A DNA stretch of 64,000 nucleotides, taken from the NCBI RefSeq assembly GCF_030014955.1, contig NZ_JAGRPV010000001.1, positions 6,944,001 to 7,008,000 on the forward strand, given 5' to 3'. Shown one piece after another: positions 18,121-26,753 of this stretch. Source of the stretch: Cohnella hashimotonis. GTDB lineage: Bacteria; Bacillota; Bacilli; Paenibacillales; Paenibacillaceae. Under the pieces are notes generated by a model. The model saw only the letters and a program-made list of their open reading frames with translations. It had not been told where the DNA came from and did not search any database. A program made the translations under genes and the position numbers. Each line of letters opens with the position of its first letter. Position 1 is the first letter of the stretch.

Positions 18121-20778
18121 TTAATAGCTGATCGCTTCGATAGAATCGAAATACAACGTGCCCGCTCCCGGGCTTCCGGCGCCGACGCCCGCGTAGAGCG
18201 TGAGATTCGCGACCGCCGACAAGTTCATCGGCCCGGTACCGTTATGCCAGGACGGCCTCGCGAATGCGCTGAAAGGAATCTCGATCATCCTGGCCATCGG
18301 ATCCGATAAATCCAGAACTTTATCCCAATAATCTCCATCGTCCGTTATCATTTGAATCGTTAAATTGCGATTGGAGCCGTCCGGCTTGAGCCAGAAACGA
18401 AGCGCGTCGTACCCGGACCAATCGGCGCCGCCGAGATTCAACGCCACCCCGCCATAGGTTAAGACCCCGACGTTATACTCGTATTTCATTCCGTAATCGC
18501 CGTCATTTTTGTTGGCCGGATCCAACGAAACCGTTACCGGATCCGCATTGGGATTGACCTCGTAAGCCGCGTTAAGAGCCGGGTCCGATCCCCCGTAGCC
18601 TTCGAAATCGTCGATTTTGCCATCGCTATAGGAACCGGAGTCCGCATAAAACGTCGTTACCTTCCCGATCTGCGGATTCGCCGCGGAAGATGAGGCGCTG
18701 TTGAACTCGACTTTCACGTATCGGGTTCCGACCGGCAGCCTGCTGCCGATGTAGGTGATCTTTGTCATGCCCCCGTTGACCGTAATCTTTTTAGGCGTAT
18801 AGAGCGTATAGTTGACGTCGTCCGAAGAGACGTAAAACTTAAAGTCGGCGACAGACGTAGCGGACGAAAACCAAGTATCGACCGCGAATCCGGTCAGTCT
18901 CGTACGATCGGTTACGTTTGGAGCTTTGTAAACGACATATTCGCTCGTATTCGACATTCTCGTCAGCCGCGCGCCGTCTCCTCCGTAGGAACCGGGATTG
19001 CTGCCGTCCTTGGCCAAATTCGTGCTGAGCCTATAGATTTTCGTCAAGTCGCGCAAATCGTCTTCGACCGCTCCGCTCTGAGCCGCGGAGCTCCATATCA
19101 CTTTAATCGCTTCTTCGTCTCCGAGCGTATTCGGATAAATAGGACTCGCCGTTATCGCGTTATAAACATTGCTTCCGTTGACCGGCGCATTGCCCAACGT
19201 TCGATAGGCGGGCATTTGCAAGTGACCGTATGAATCGTTCGTTCTAAACCAATCGTAGGCATATTTCAACCAAGAGCGACGATAGTCGTCGTTCTGATGC
19301 GCGAACCAGGCGATTTCGTCGTATCCCCAAGGCCAATACGGCGAATCGATTCCCGGGGAACCGTTACTTCCTCCGTAATTGTCCAGTTCGATTAAGTAGG
19401 GAGAATGAGGAGTAACCCAACCTTGCGGATTTAATCCTCCGATCGTTTTTTGGTAAAGGCTGTCCATGTAATTCACTTCGAGCTTCGTTTCCTGAGGGAA
19501 ATTCGGGACTCCTTTCATCCTGGCGGGATAACCCACGAAGTCGAAGGCGAGTTTTTTCACGGCGGGATTGGGCTGCTCCAAAGTATCGTGAAGAGCTGCC
19601 CCGGTGGCATTGATCTTAACGTCCAACAATTGCACCGTCCAGATATTCGGCATCGTCTTCCAACTAACTTTCACATAGTTCGTGCCGGCCGGGAGTGGAC
19701 TCGCGTTTGTCGTTTTGTAATTCGGCCACGTATATTCCGTACGCTGGATTTCTTGAATCGTCTTGCCGACCGGCGTCCAGCTCCGGCCGTCCGGGGACGT
19801 GTACAGATCGAAACCGTCAGGCTGATCGCCGGCTCCCGCCCAATTCGCGGAGATGACCTCGAAGCCGGTCGCGTTTGCCAGCTTGTACACGATATAGTGC
19901 CCGTCGGCCGATTGGGCGCCGTCGGCGCGGTTCAATCTCGATGCGTCGCCATTATAATAGTTGCCCGTATTGCCCGGCGCTTCATATCTGAACTGACCCT
20001 TGGCCGTATACCATAACGGATTGGCGTTGTCGTACACTTCGTTCACGTGAGCGTCCAATAAAACGTTATGCCTTCTGGCATGCACCTCCCCGTACGCGCG
20101 AATACGATTCAACAGGCGGTTCCAGTTCAAATAAAACGGATCCGCTTCGCCCACCAACCTTACTTGCCCGAGATGGATGGCCTCGTAACCGAGATCGATG
20201 AATCTTTTCGCCCGGTAGAAGAAGAACATCTGCGTTTCGAGGCTCGTAATATCCGGAACGGACTGTCCCGCTCCCCAGTAATTCGAATACCTCCCGTCTT
20301 TGTAGAGCATCCCCTCGTAACTGAAATTGCGGGTTTCCGGCTGCAGCCCGAACTCTTCGAACACCCAAGCCGGTACCGGGATTTGATTCACTGATTGCGC
20401 CGTCGTCTCAAAGATGGCCGCCTGCAGGATGACTTCCGGATCCTGAGCATGAACGGCATCAGCCATCCGGCCCGAGTGATAGAACATCGTCTCGTCGTCT
20501 TGGAAATTCGTCCAGATCATCGCCGCCCGCCCGATCAGCTTGGTGCCGGTATTCTCAACGAACCGCAGCCATTCCTGCTTCTTGCCCGCGTCCGTATCGA
20601 ACCAGAACATATCCATGATCTGCGCGGATCGGGACAAATAACGATTCAGCGTGTCCTGCGACATTTTCCCGTCGAAAGCGTAAGGCGACGGGGCGGTTGC
20701 CGCCGCTTCGCCTCCGGTCTGCCATAACCCCGCCATAAGGCTCAAGCTGACGGCTAAGCCAATCGATTTTTTGCGCAT
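18121..20778 (-). CDS. Secreted multidomain enzyme of unrecognised family with carbohydrate-binding domains
   Basis: An 885-residue protein with a Sec signal peptide (MRKKSIGLAVSLSLMAGLWQ). The catalytic-like part is shared with the 569-residue paralogue. About 120 extra residues are inserted after VNEVYDN, near residue 255. They form a discoidin-like beta domain (YIVYKLANATGFEVISANWA), after which the core resumes at KLAFDFVGYPARMK. A second beta domain follows, and the C-terminus (KIDDFEGYGGSDPALN to FDSIEAISY) resembles a CBM11-type carbohydrate-binding module. This is the likely extracellular depolymerase of the operon. It lies 20 nt after the permease gene. Confidence 0.72.
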   Translation of the reverse strand: MRKKSIGLAVSLSLMAGLWQTGGEAAATAPSPYAFDGKMSQDTLNRYLSRSAQIMDMFWFDTDAGKKQEWLRFVENTGTKLIGRAAMIWTNFQDDETMFYHSGRMADAVHAQDPEVILQAAIFETTAQSVNQIPVPAWVFEEFGLQPETRNFSYEGMLYKDGRYSNYWGAGQSVPDITSLETQMFFFYRAKRFIDLGYEAIHLGQVRLVGEADPFYLNWNRLLNRIRAYGEVHARRHNVLLDAHVNEVYDNANPLWYTAKGQFRYEAPGNTGNYYNGDASRLNRADGAQSADGHYIVYKLANATGFEVISANWAGAGDQPDGFDLYTSPDGRSWTPVGKTIQEIQRTEYTWPNYKTTNASPLPAGTNYVKVSWKTMPNIWTVQLLDVKINATGAALHDTLEQPNPAVKKLAFDFVGYPARMKGVPNFPQETKLEVNYMDSLYQKTIGGLNPQGWVTPHSPYLIELDNYGGSNGSPGIDSPYWPWGYDEIAWFAHQNDDYRRSWLKYAYDWFRTNDSYGHLQMPAYRTLGNAPVNGSNVYNAITASPIYPNTLGDEEAIKVIWSSAAQSGAVEDDLRDLTKIYRLSTNLAKDGSNPGSYGGDGARLTRMSNTSEYVVYKAPNVTDRTRLTGFAVDTWFSSATSVADFKFYVSSDDVNYTLYTPKKITVNGGMTKITYIGSRLPVGTRYVKVEFNSASSSAANPQIGKVTTFYADSGSYSDGKIDDFEGYGGSDPALNAAYEVNPNADPVTVSLDPANKNDGDYGMKYEYNVGVLTYGGVALNLGGADWSGYDALRFWLKPDGSNRNLTIQMITDDGDYWDKVLDLSDPMARMIEIPFSAFARPSWHNGTGPMNLSAVANLTLYAGVGAGSPGAGTLYFDSIEAISY

Positions 20779-20797
20779 TCGATCGTCCTCCGATTTT

Positions 20798-21631
20798 TTA
20801 TTTTAAGTTGGCGATATTGACTCCCTTATTCAGATACTTCTGAGATAAAACGAAGAACAATAACGTCGGGACCAAGGCGATGACGATCGCGACCAGAATC
20901 AATGTGTAAGCATTGCTGGTCGGCGAAGTAAAGTAGAGCAACCCTACCGCAAGCGGATAAGAGCTTCTATCGCTCAAGTAAATAAGCGGCCCGAAGACGT
21001 CCTTCCAGGAACCGAGAAAGACGAACAGCGCAGAGACGATGAGAACGGGTTTCGCCTGCGGCATGATCACGTTCCACCATATCCGCAAATAGCCGCATCC
21101 GTCGATCTTGGCCGCCTCGTCGATCTCCCGCGGCAGCGTGATATAGAACTGCCGGATCAGGAAGATTAAATACGCGGAGCCGAACAGTTGCGGCACGAGT
21201 AGCGGTTTGTAGCTGCCGAGCCAGCCGATCGACTTGAAGTAAATGAACAACGGAAGCATGGTAACTTGACCTGGGAGCATCATCGTCGCGATGACGAGAA
21301 TGAACATACCGTTGCGGAGAGGAAACTTGAATCTCGCGAAACCGTATGCGATCAACGACGAGCTGAGCACGGATAACACGACCGAGCTAACTGCAAGGAA
21401 CGTGCTGTTCCACATGTAGATGTAGAATTTCAATTTTACGAACACATAGGAATAGTTGCTCCACAAGGCGGGAGACGGTATCCACTCAATTGGGATCTTG
21501 AAGTATTGCGCGCTGGTCTTCAAAGACGAAGTAAACAGGTAAACGAACGGGACGAGAATAATGAACGACAATAAAGCCAGGAATGAAAAAATGAATATTT
21601 TGCTCGCGAGAAGACCCGATTTATATCTCAT
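20798..21631 (-). CDS. Sugar ABC transporter permease, MalG type
   Basis: A membrane protein of about 277 residues with six hydrophobic segments and the EAA loop EIDEAAKIDGCGYLRIWWNV. The frame is open further upstream, but ATG 21631 has GGCGAGGAGGAG just before it. It also overlaps the stop of the MalF-type gene in an ATGA, the usual coupling. It partners the next gene to form the channel. The ATPase is not in the operon, so a shared MsmX-like ATPase encoded elsewhere is inferred. Confidence 0.93.
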   Translation of the reverse strand: MRYKSGLLASKIFIFSFLALLSFIILVPFVYLFTSSLKTSAQYFKIPIEWIPSPALWSNYSYVFVKLKFYIYMWNSTFLAVSSVVLSVLSSSLIAYGFARFKFPLRNGMFILVIATMMLPGQVTMLPLFIYFKSIGWLGSYKPLLVPQLFGSAYLIFLIRQFYITLPREIDEAAKIDGCGYLRIWWNVIMPQAKPVLIVSALFVFLGSWKDVFGPLIYLSDRSSYPLAVGLLYFTSPTSNAYTLILVAIVIALVPTLLFFVLSQKYLNKGVNIANLK

Positions 21632-22557
21632 TTGCTCTCCTCCTCGCCGAACAGCTGAAACTTTTTGGATAGTCTGAAGATGACCAAACTGAGCAGAAGG
21701 CTGACGATAAAGATGACCCACCCGACAACGGCCGCCGACCCCATGTTATAGTCGCGGAAAGCAAGAGTGTATAAATAGAAAACAAGCGTGGCTAACGAGT
21801 TTTCATTGCCCATTCCGCCCGTCTTGAATTCGGAAGCCAGCGTTAGCGCCAAATCAAACACTTGCAAGCCGCCGATAATCCCCATGATCGATTGGAACAG
21901 CAAAACCGGAGTAAGGAGCGGTATCGTGACCTTGTAGAACTGTTGCAAGCCGTTCGCTCCGTCGATCATGGCCGCTTCGAAGTACGATGGATCGATCCCT
22001 TTAATCCCCGCCAAATAAATAATGACGCTGCTGCCCAAAAACCAGAAGCTCATGGCGACGATGACCCATACGGCTTGGCCCGGCTCGGTCAACCAGGATT
22101 GGTAAGGCATGCCTATTAAATTCAGCACTTGATTCAAGAGCCCGTATTTCCCGTTGCCGAATACAGGTCCCATCATCATGGCGAGCGCCGTCCCGATCAC
22201 GAGGGACGGAAGAAAGATGATCGCGCGGAACACATTGGCGCCGAGATAGTCTTTGGCCAACATCGCGGCGATCACAACGCCGAACACGAGGTAGATCAAG
22301 CTGCTTCCGAACGTAATAATCAACGTATTCTTTAATGCCGTATAGAAAATCGGATTCCGAAAAACTTCTTCGAAGTTGGACAGTCCTACCCATCGCGGGT
22401 CCCTCAGAAAATCCCATTTGACGAACGTCAGATAGCCAGAGACTCCCATTGGAAAAAGCCCGAACAACAGGAACCCCACGATCCATGGGGAAACCAGAAG
22501 CAAACCCGCTATCTTCTCCCTTTTCTCAATCCCCATTTTTCTTGTGCCTGATCCCAA
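21628..22557 (-). CDS. Sugar ABC transporter permease, MalF type
   Basis: A 309-residue membrane protein with six hydrophobic segments and the EAA loop SYFEAAMIDGANGLQQFYKV. The N-terminus (LLLVSPWIVGFLLFGLFPMG) is typical of UgpA/MalF-type permeases. It lies between the binding-protein gene and its partner permease, with which it shares an ATGA overlap. It imports the oligosaccharides released by the secreted enzymes of this operon. Confidence 0.93.
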   Translation of the reverse strand: MGSGTRKMGIEKREKIAGLLLVSPWIVGFLLFGLFPMGVSGYLTFVKWDFLRDPRWVGLSNFEEVFRNPIFYTALKNTLIITFGSSLIYLVFGVVIAAMLAKDYLGANVFRAIIFLPSLVIGTALAMMMGPVFGNGKYGLLNQVLNLIGMPYQSWLTEPGQAVWVIVAMSFWFLGSSVIIYLAGIKGIDPSYFEAAMIDGANGLQQFYKVTIPLLTPVLLFQSIMGIIGGLQVFDLALTLASEFKTGGMGNENSLATLVFYLYTLAFRDYNMGSAAVVGWVIFIVSLLLSLVIFRLSKKFQLFGEEESK

Positions 22558-22633
22558 GTTGTTTCCCTCCTAACTTCTTGCTGAAAATCGGGATGCTCTC
22601 CGGATGGAAGAGCATCCCTCTCCTTTATGCCGC

Positions 22634-23980
22634 TTATTTGCCGATATTTGCTTGATACTTGTCCAGCATAGGCTGGCCCTCTTTCTCCAATTGATCGGCG
22701 AATTGCTGCGCCGTCACTTTGTCCGATACGAGCTTGCTTTGCAACCCCGCCCGCAACGTATCGAAGTCCGAAGGGAACGGAGGAGTCGGAACGACGCTCG
22801 CCTTGGCTGCGGAGAACCCGGTATAGGCATTGGGATCTTCCGCTTCGAGCGCTTTCAGCGTTTCGTCCAGCGCTTCTTTGTGAACGGGAAGATCGGAGAT
22901 CTTGCCGAACGAAAGTTGCCCTTCCTTGGAGATCATCCACTTGACCAGCTCCCAAGCGGCTTCCCGATTCGGGGAGGAAATAGGAATGGCGTGCGAGTTC
23001 AGATAACCAACCTGCGTCGTTTTTCCGCCTTCCACGATCGGCGCCGGGATGGACATATAGTCGATGTTGGCTTCTTTCATCGACTTCACTGTCCAAGGTC
23101 CCGTCCAGCCAATCGCCACTTTCCCGGTCGTCAGCGCGCTATCCGGATTGCCGTAAGCACCTTTCCATACGTCGAGAATCGGCACTTGTGCCCCGCTTGC
23201 CATGATGTCTTTGAACGCCTGAATAGCTTTTACTCCTTCCGGCGTATTCGCTGTCACCTTCTTGCCGTCTTGCGACAGAATCGGCGATCCGGCACTTAAC
23301 GCCAGGGAGTATAGCAGTTCTTCAGGGAACAGATTAGCGGCCATCATATCCCCTTCAAGGCCCGCTTGAACCTTTTTCATCATCTCTACCCATTGGGCTG
23401 CGGTCATCGGTTCGGTCTGGGAAGGAAGCGGTACGTTTGCCTTAGCGAACAGATCCTTATTAATGAACGGAACTCTTCGGCCCACCCCGATCGGGGCTCC
23501 CAATTGCGCCCCATCCACGTTAAACGCCAACACCGAATCCTCGGTCAATTGTCCAAAAGCTTCCTTTGCTCCTGGCAGCGTATTCAAATCCAGGAAAACG
23601 TTTGAGTAGATGTAGGCAACCCATTCGCTTGAAGTGAAGGCGATAACGTCCGGTGCGTTGCCCGAAATCAAGTCCGTTTTCACTTTCGAGCTGTAGGTAT
23701 CGTAAGGCAAAAATTCAGACTCTACTTTAATAGTCGGATGGGCGTTCTCGAACTCGTCCAACCAGTTCCGGAAGTTGACTTCTTCTTCCCCGGAAGCCCA
23801 CCGCAAATACCTAAGCGTAACTTCCTTCTCCTCGCCATTCCCTTTGCTTTGCTGCGCCCCGCTTTCGACTCCGCTGCCAGCGCTAGATTCCGAAGATGAA
23901 TTTCCGGAAGAACAGGCCGCAGTAACCAGAAGAATCGCGATAACCAAATAAACCGATAAAAACGCTTTCAAAGTTTTCAT
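22634..23980 (-). CDS. Sugar ABC transporter substrate-binding lipoprotein
   Basis: A 448-residue family 1 binding protein. Its lipoprotein signal peptide (MKTLKAFLSVYLVIAILLVT followed by AACSS) has Cys as the lipid attachment site, and a Ser-rich linker follows. The mature part has the classic RYLRWASGEEEVNFRNWLDE start and WTGPWTVKSM hinge. ATG 23980 is favoured because GGGGGT stands 9 nt before it; an ATG at 23995 overlaps that site. It is the first gene of the operon, divergent from the LacI regulator, and receives promoter control from the shared intergenic region. Confidence 0.93.
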   Translation of the reverse strand: MKTLKAFLSVYLVIAILLVTAACSSGNSSSESSAGSGVESGAQQSKGNGEEKEVTLRYLRWASGEEEVNFRNWLDEFENAHPTIKVESEFLPYDTYSSKVKTDLISGNAPDVIAFTSSEWVAYIYSNVFLDLNTLPGAKEAFGQLTEDSVLAFNVDGAQLGAPIGVGRRVPFINKDLFAKANVPLPSQTEPMTAAQWVEMMKKVQAGLEGDMMAANLFPEELLYSLALSAGSPILSQDGKKVTANTPEGVKAIQAFKDIMASGAQVPILDVWKGAYGNPDSALTTGKVAIGWTGPWTVKSMKEANIDYMSIPAPIVEGGKTTQVGYLNSHAIPISSPNREAAWELVKWMISKEGQLSFGKISDLPVHKEALDETLKALEAEDPNAYTGFSAAKASVVPTPPFPSDFDTLRAGLQSKLVSDKVTAQQFADQLEKEGQPMLDKYQANIGK

Positions 23981-24124
23981 TTTCTTTACCCCCATTTGAG
24001 TATGAATGGCCCTACCTTGCCCTGAAACCGACGCTTAGCTTCCTTTCGTCACCGCTTATTCGCCTCGCATCCCAACCCCTTGCAGAAAAACAAAATGCTA
24101 GACTAAAAACAAAAAAACTACATA

Positions 24125-24334
24125 ACGTTATCTAACATTTCGATATTAAGGATAACACACGCAAAACAAATGTCAATACGTTATTTCATTTAATCTGCTT
24201 TTAATCATACTTTATCTTAAAACCCATAATCAAAAGTTTCATAGGAAACCACCGCTAATTTCAAATCTTAATTGTTATCTAACAAATCATGAAATATACA
24301 GAAATAACTTTTGACTCATTGTTATTTCGTTAGG
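24125..24334. promoter_or_regulatory. Divergent promoter region with LacI-type operators
   Basis: TTGTTATCTAACAA at 24272-24285 is a perfect palindrome. The near copy ACGTTATCTAACAT lies at 24125-24138, and a weaker one (TTGTTATTTCGTTAGG) at 24319-24334. A minus-strand TTGACA (24176-24171) with TATCCT 16 bp later would start the transporter operon just before the first copy. A plus-strand TTGACT (24311) with TATTGG 18 bp later would start the regulator gene, with the third copy inside it. The layout fits repression of both genes by the LacI protein. Confidence 0.55.
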
Positions 24335-24398
24335 TATTGGATATGATTAGAGGTAGATACTTCGAATCGTTCGTCATTGCCAAGGGAGAGAAAGAAGG

Positions 24399-25451
24399 AT
24401 GTCTCGCAAAGTTACGCTGCAACAAATCGCCGATACCGTCGGCTTCTCGAAATTCGCCGTTTCGAGGGCGCTTGCCGGCAAATCCGGAGTAACCTCCGAA
24501 ACCCGGGATAAAATAATCGAGGCTGCCACGAAGCTTGGGTATTTTTCACAGCGCTCCAAAGATCAAAAAACGAAGCCTTACGATCGATCGAACAGTAACA
24601 TTTCTCCTTCTAAAAAAGTGATTGCCGTAGTCATCCCGAATTTAAGGGATCAGACCAAGGACAATCCATATTGGGGAAAGATTCTCCACGGCATAACCGA
24701 GAGCGTCGAAAAAGCAGGATTAAACATGATTATTATGACGGAGCAGCTTTCCGATCATTTATTTTCCGCGATTAACCAGCAAGGGCTGTTAGGCTATATT
24801 TGCGTCGGGTTCATTCCCACGCAGATCGTGCTGGAAATTAGCAATTTCGGCCTCCCTATCGTGTTAGTCGACCATGAAGATCCGTTAATTCCATCGGATT
24901 CGATCTTCATGAACAACTTCGATTGCTCAAGACAGCTGACTTCGCATCTGATCGGACTCGGTCATCGTTCTTTGCAATTCGTGGGGGAAACTTCGATGAT
25001 GCGAAGCTATTACGACAGATGGAAGGGCTATTCCGCCGCTTTGGAGGATCACGGCATACCTTCGCGCCAGCATCCTCAATTGTTGAATCTTTTCGTGCTG
25101 CGTCCGGAAGAAATCCATGAAGAGACTTTGAATCAATTAAAAGAGCTTCAATCCAACAATGAGCTCCCGACGGCTTTCGTATGCATTAACGATTACATGG
25201 CCGACATCGTTATTCAATCTCTACAGAGATTGGGAGTTCAAGTCCCTCGGGACTGTTCCGTGACCGGGTTCGATGACTTGGATGTCAACGCTCTCGGGAT
25301 TACGACGGTTCATAGCGCCAAGAACGCGCTGGGCAGAAGAGCCGTAGAAATGCTGCAGAGACGCGTTGCGCACCCCCATGAGGACTACGAAAAAATTCTG
25401 TTCGCTGGAAGGATGCTCATTAAGAAGACGACAAGCGTCCCTCCAACCTGA
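24399..25451 (+). CDS. LacI-family transcriptional repressor
   Basis: A 350-residue protein with an N-terminal LacI helix-turn-helix (VTLQQIADTVGFSKFAVSRA) and hinge, followed by a periplasmic-binding-protein-like sensor domain (VIAVVIPNLRDQTKDNPYWG; PTAFVCINDYMADIVIQSLQ; VPRDCSVTGFDDLDVNALGI). AAGAAGG stands right before the ATG. It is divergent from the sugar transport and hydrolase operon, whose products probably generate its inducer. The intergenic palindromes are its likely sites. Confidence 0.93.
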   Translation: MSRKVTLQQIADTVGFSKFAVSRALAGKSGVTSETRDKIIEAATKLGYFSQRSKDQKTKPYDRSNSNISPSKKVIAVVIPNLRDQTKDNPYWGKILHGITESVEKAGLNMIIMTEQLSDHLFSAINQQGLLGYICVGFIPTQIVLEISNFGLPIVLVDHEDPLIPSDSIFMNNFDCSRQLTSHLIGLGHRSLQFVGETSMMRSYYDRWKGYSAALEDHGIPSRQHPQLLNLFVLRPEEIHEETLNQLKELQSNNELPTAFVCINDYMADIVIQSLQRLGVQVPRDCSVTGFDDLDVNALGITTVHSAKNALGRRAVEMLQRRVAHPHEDYEKILFAGRMLIKKTTSVPPT

Positions 25452-25461
25452 ATTACAGTAG

Positions 25462-25490
25462 ACAGGCTACAAAGAGTTTGCAGCCTGTTT
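25462..25490 (+). terminator. Terminator of the LacI regulator gene
   Basis: ACAGGCT-A-CAAA pairs with TTTG-C-AGCCTGT around GAG, followed by a short T run, 11 bp after the stop codon. Confidence 0.65.
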
Positions 25491-25506
25491 CGAAGTTGTT
25501 ATCGCT

Positions 25507-25541
25507 AAAAAAAACCGTCAGGGGTAGATCTCCCTGACGGT
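25507..25541 (-). terminator. Strong minus-strand terminator
   Basis: ACCGTCAGGG (25514-25523) pairs perfectly with CCCTGACGGT (25532-25541). On the minus strand it is followed by eight T. It would end transcription coming from the ssrA-like repeats at 25.7 kb and insulate the LacI gene. Confidence 0.7.
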
Positions 25542-25610
25542 CCTCTCTGTGCATCTCTTCAATTTCCAGCAGTTGTGCTACGTACATTCTCAATTCTGTA
25601 CTATTGGCCA

Positions 25611-25671
25611 TAGATTCCCTTGTAGTACTCGGGATACATTGCATCACCACATTCTTCGCAAGCAAACTTCC
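25611..25671 (-). pseudogene. Tiny CxxC-containing gene fragment next to an ssrA repeat
   Basis: On the minus strand the frame KFACEECGDAMYPEYYKGIY, then a stop at 25611, has a natural-looking protein composition with one CxxC pair. Its upstream end runs directly into the ssrA-derived repeat, so the start is lost. I cannot name the family; it may be a gene end left after a deletion. Confidence 0.3.
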
Positions 25672-25895
25672 GCGCGGTCGAACCCCAATGTCCTCCTTCG
25701 GACTGGGGGCAGCGCCTAGCCCCCTCGGCTTCACCATAACAAAAAACTCTGACCTCGTGCGGTCAGAGTTCTTATGGTGGAGCCGAGGGGAGTATATGAT
25801 TCCCGATTAAAATGGCTGACGAGGCCTACTCGACGAAGTAGAGCGCAGCGGTAGAATCAGATGCCGTGCTCGTCCGCTTCGCTCCCTGCGCGCGG
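25671..25895 (-). repeat. ssrA-derived repeat unit, left copy with 103-bp T-loop insert
   Basis: On the plus strand this holds the last bases of a truncated insert (ending 25677), an ssrA T-arm piece TCGAACCCC, a GGGGGCAG/CTAGCCCCC hairpin, an acceptor-like TCGGCTTCACCAT and a terminator hairpin (ACTCTGACC/GGTCAGAGT). The ssrA 3' end GGTGGAGCCGAGGGGAG then follows, ending at 25792, and a complete 103-bp insert fills 25793-25895. The same unit occurs at 34335-35029, 8.5 kb away, beside the real ssrA. Confidence 0.85.
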
Positions 25896-25979
25896 TCGAA
25901 CCCCTGTCCGAAGATAACGCAACATAAGCTTCTACGGGTGTAGTGACAGATTTGATGTCACCCTAGAGACTCCCTGTCA
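25896..25979 (-). other. 84-bp exact duplicate of the ssrA 3' portion
   Basis: Bases 25896-25979 are identical to 35048-35131 inside the intact ssrA, from the T-loop TCGA back to CCCTGTCA, and then diverge abruptly. The copy has no 5' half and its T-loop is split from its acceptor end by the 103-bp insert, so it cannot be a working tmRNA. It marks the left edge of the AT-rich island. Confidence 0.9.
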
Positions 25980-26057
25980 TGTCTCTATGTGATTATCTAC
26001 CAATAGGTCACCGTCTCGGTGACAAATAAAATATATGAACTATATGGCTTTTAAAGC

Positions 26058-26546
26058 TTACATCTCATCCTCTTCTAATTCTTCTTCATCATCCAATTGT
26101 TTATTTCTCCATAAATCTATACAATCTCGATACTGTTCATCACTTTCAGGTATAATATTAATTACTTCTGCATGTCCACTTTCAAATCCAGCTTGCCAAG
26201 CAGCTTCAAATTGTCCCTTTTCAGTAATATAATCATCCTCGTCGTGTCCTAATTCTTCATGTGCACCTTGGATTGCTTCCTGATTGTATCTATAAGCACT
26301 TTCCTCAGCTGCACCTCTATCATTGGAGGCGAATATAATCTCACTTGAAACTTCCACTGCAAAAAAACGATAAGGAATTTCTTCATACTCCTGATCAAGA
26401 GGAGAATATTCTCCATTAGCCCCCTCATCGAGCTCTCTTATCTCAAACTCAGAATCATTTTCATATTCTATGCATAGATATTTTTCCGCATTTTCCTGAT
26501 TTTCGAAAACTGCAAATATTTCTTCTTCCCTAAAAACTGCGTACAT
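26058..26546 (-). CDS. Highly acidic hypothetical protein
   Basis: A protein of about 162 residues, strikingly rich in Glu and Asp throughout (MYAVFREEEIFAVFENQENA at the start, DDEEELEEDEM at the end) with few Lys/Arg. GGGGGA stands 6 nt before ATG 26546; upstream ATGs overlap that site. No family is recognised. It lies at the downstream end of the defence gene block but about 210 bp away, so it may have its own promoter. Such acidity is shared by DNA-mimic proteins, but this is only an analogy. Confidence 0.7.
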   Translation of the reverse strand: MYAVFREEEIFAVFENQENAEKYLCIEYENDSEFEIRELDEGANGEYSPLDQEYEEIPYRFFAVEVSSEIIFASNDRGAAEESAYRYNQEAIQGAHEELGHDEDDYITEKGQFEAAWQAGFESGHAEVINIIPESDEQYRDCIDLWRNKQLDDEEELEEDEM

Positions 26547-26753
26547 TTTCATTCCCCCAACATTAACTAATAACACTCCTCCATGATACCATTGGAAATA
26601 TTAGTATGCATAGTAAAAGGAGAACGAAGCTACAACTTTATTGCCTCTTTAAGTGCAGTATCCATTCCTTAGCGGAAAGATTCCAGTATACCGATTGTTC
26701 CCCTTTGCTTAATGCCCTGTTACTTAATTACACAAATTGCTCCTGCTTTACTT

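Noticed and set aside
25453..25737. A 94-codon minus-strand frame downstream of the LacI gene
   Set aside because: It starts in the ssrA-like repeat and runs through a strong terminator hairpin that faces the same direction; a real gene would not have its terminator inside the coding region.
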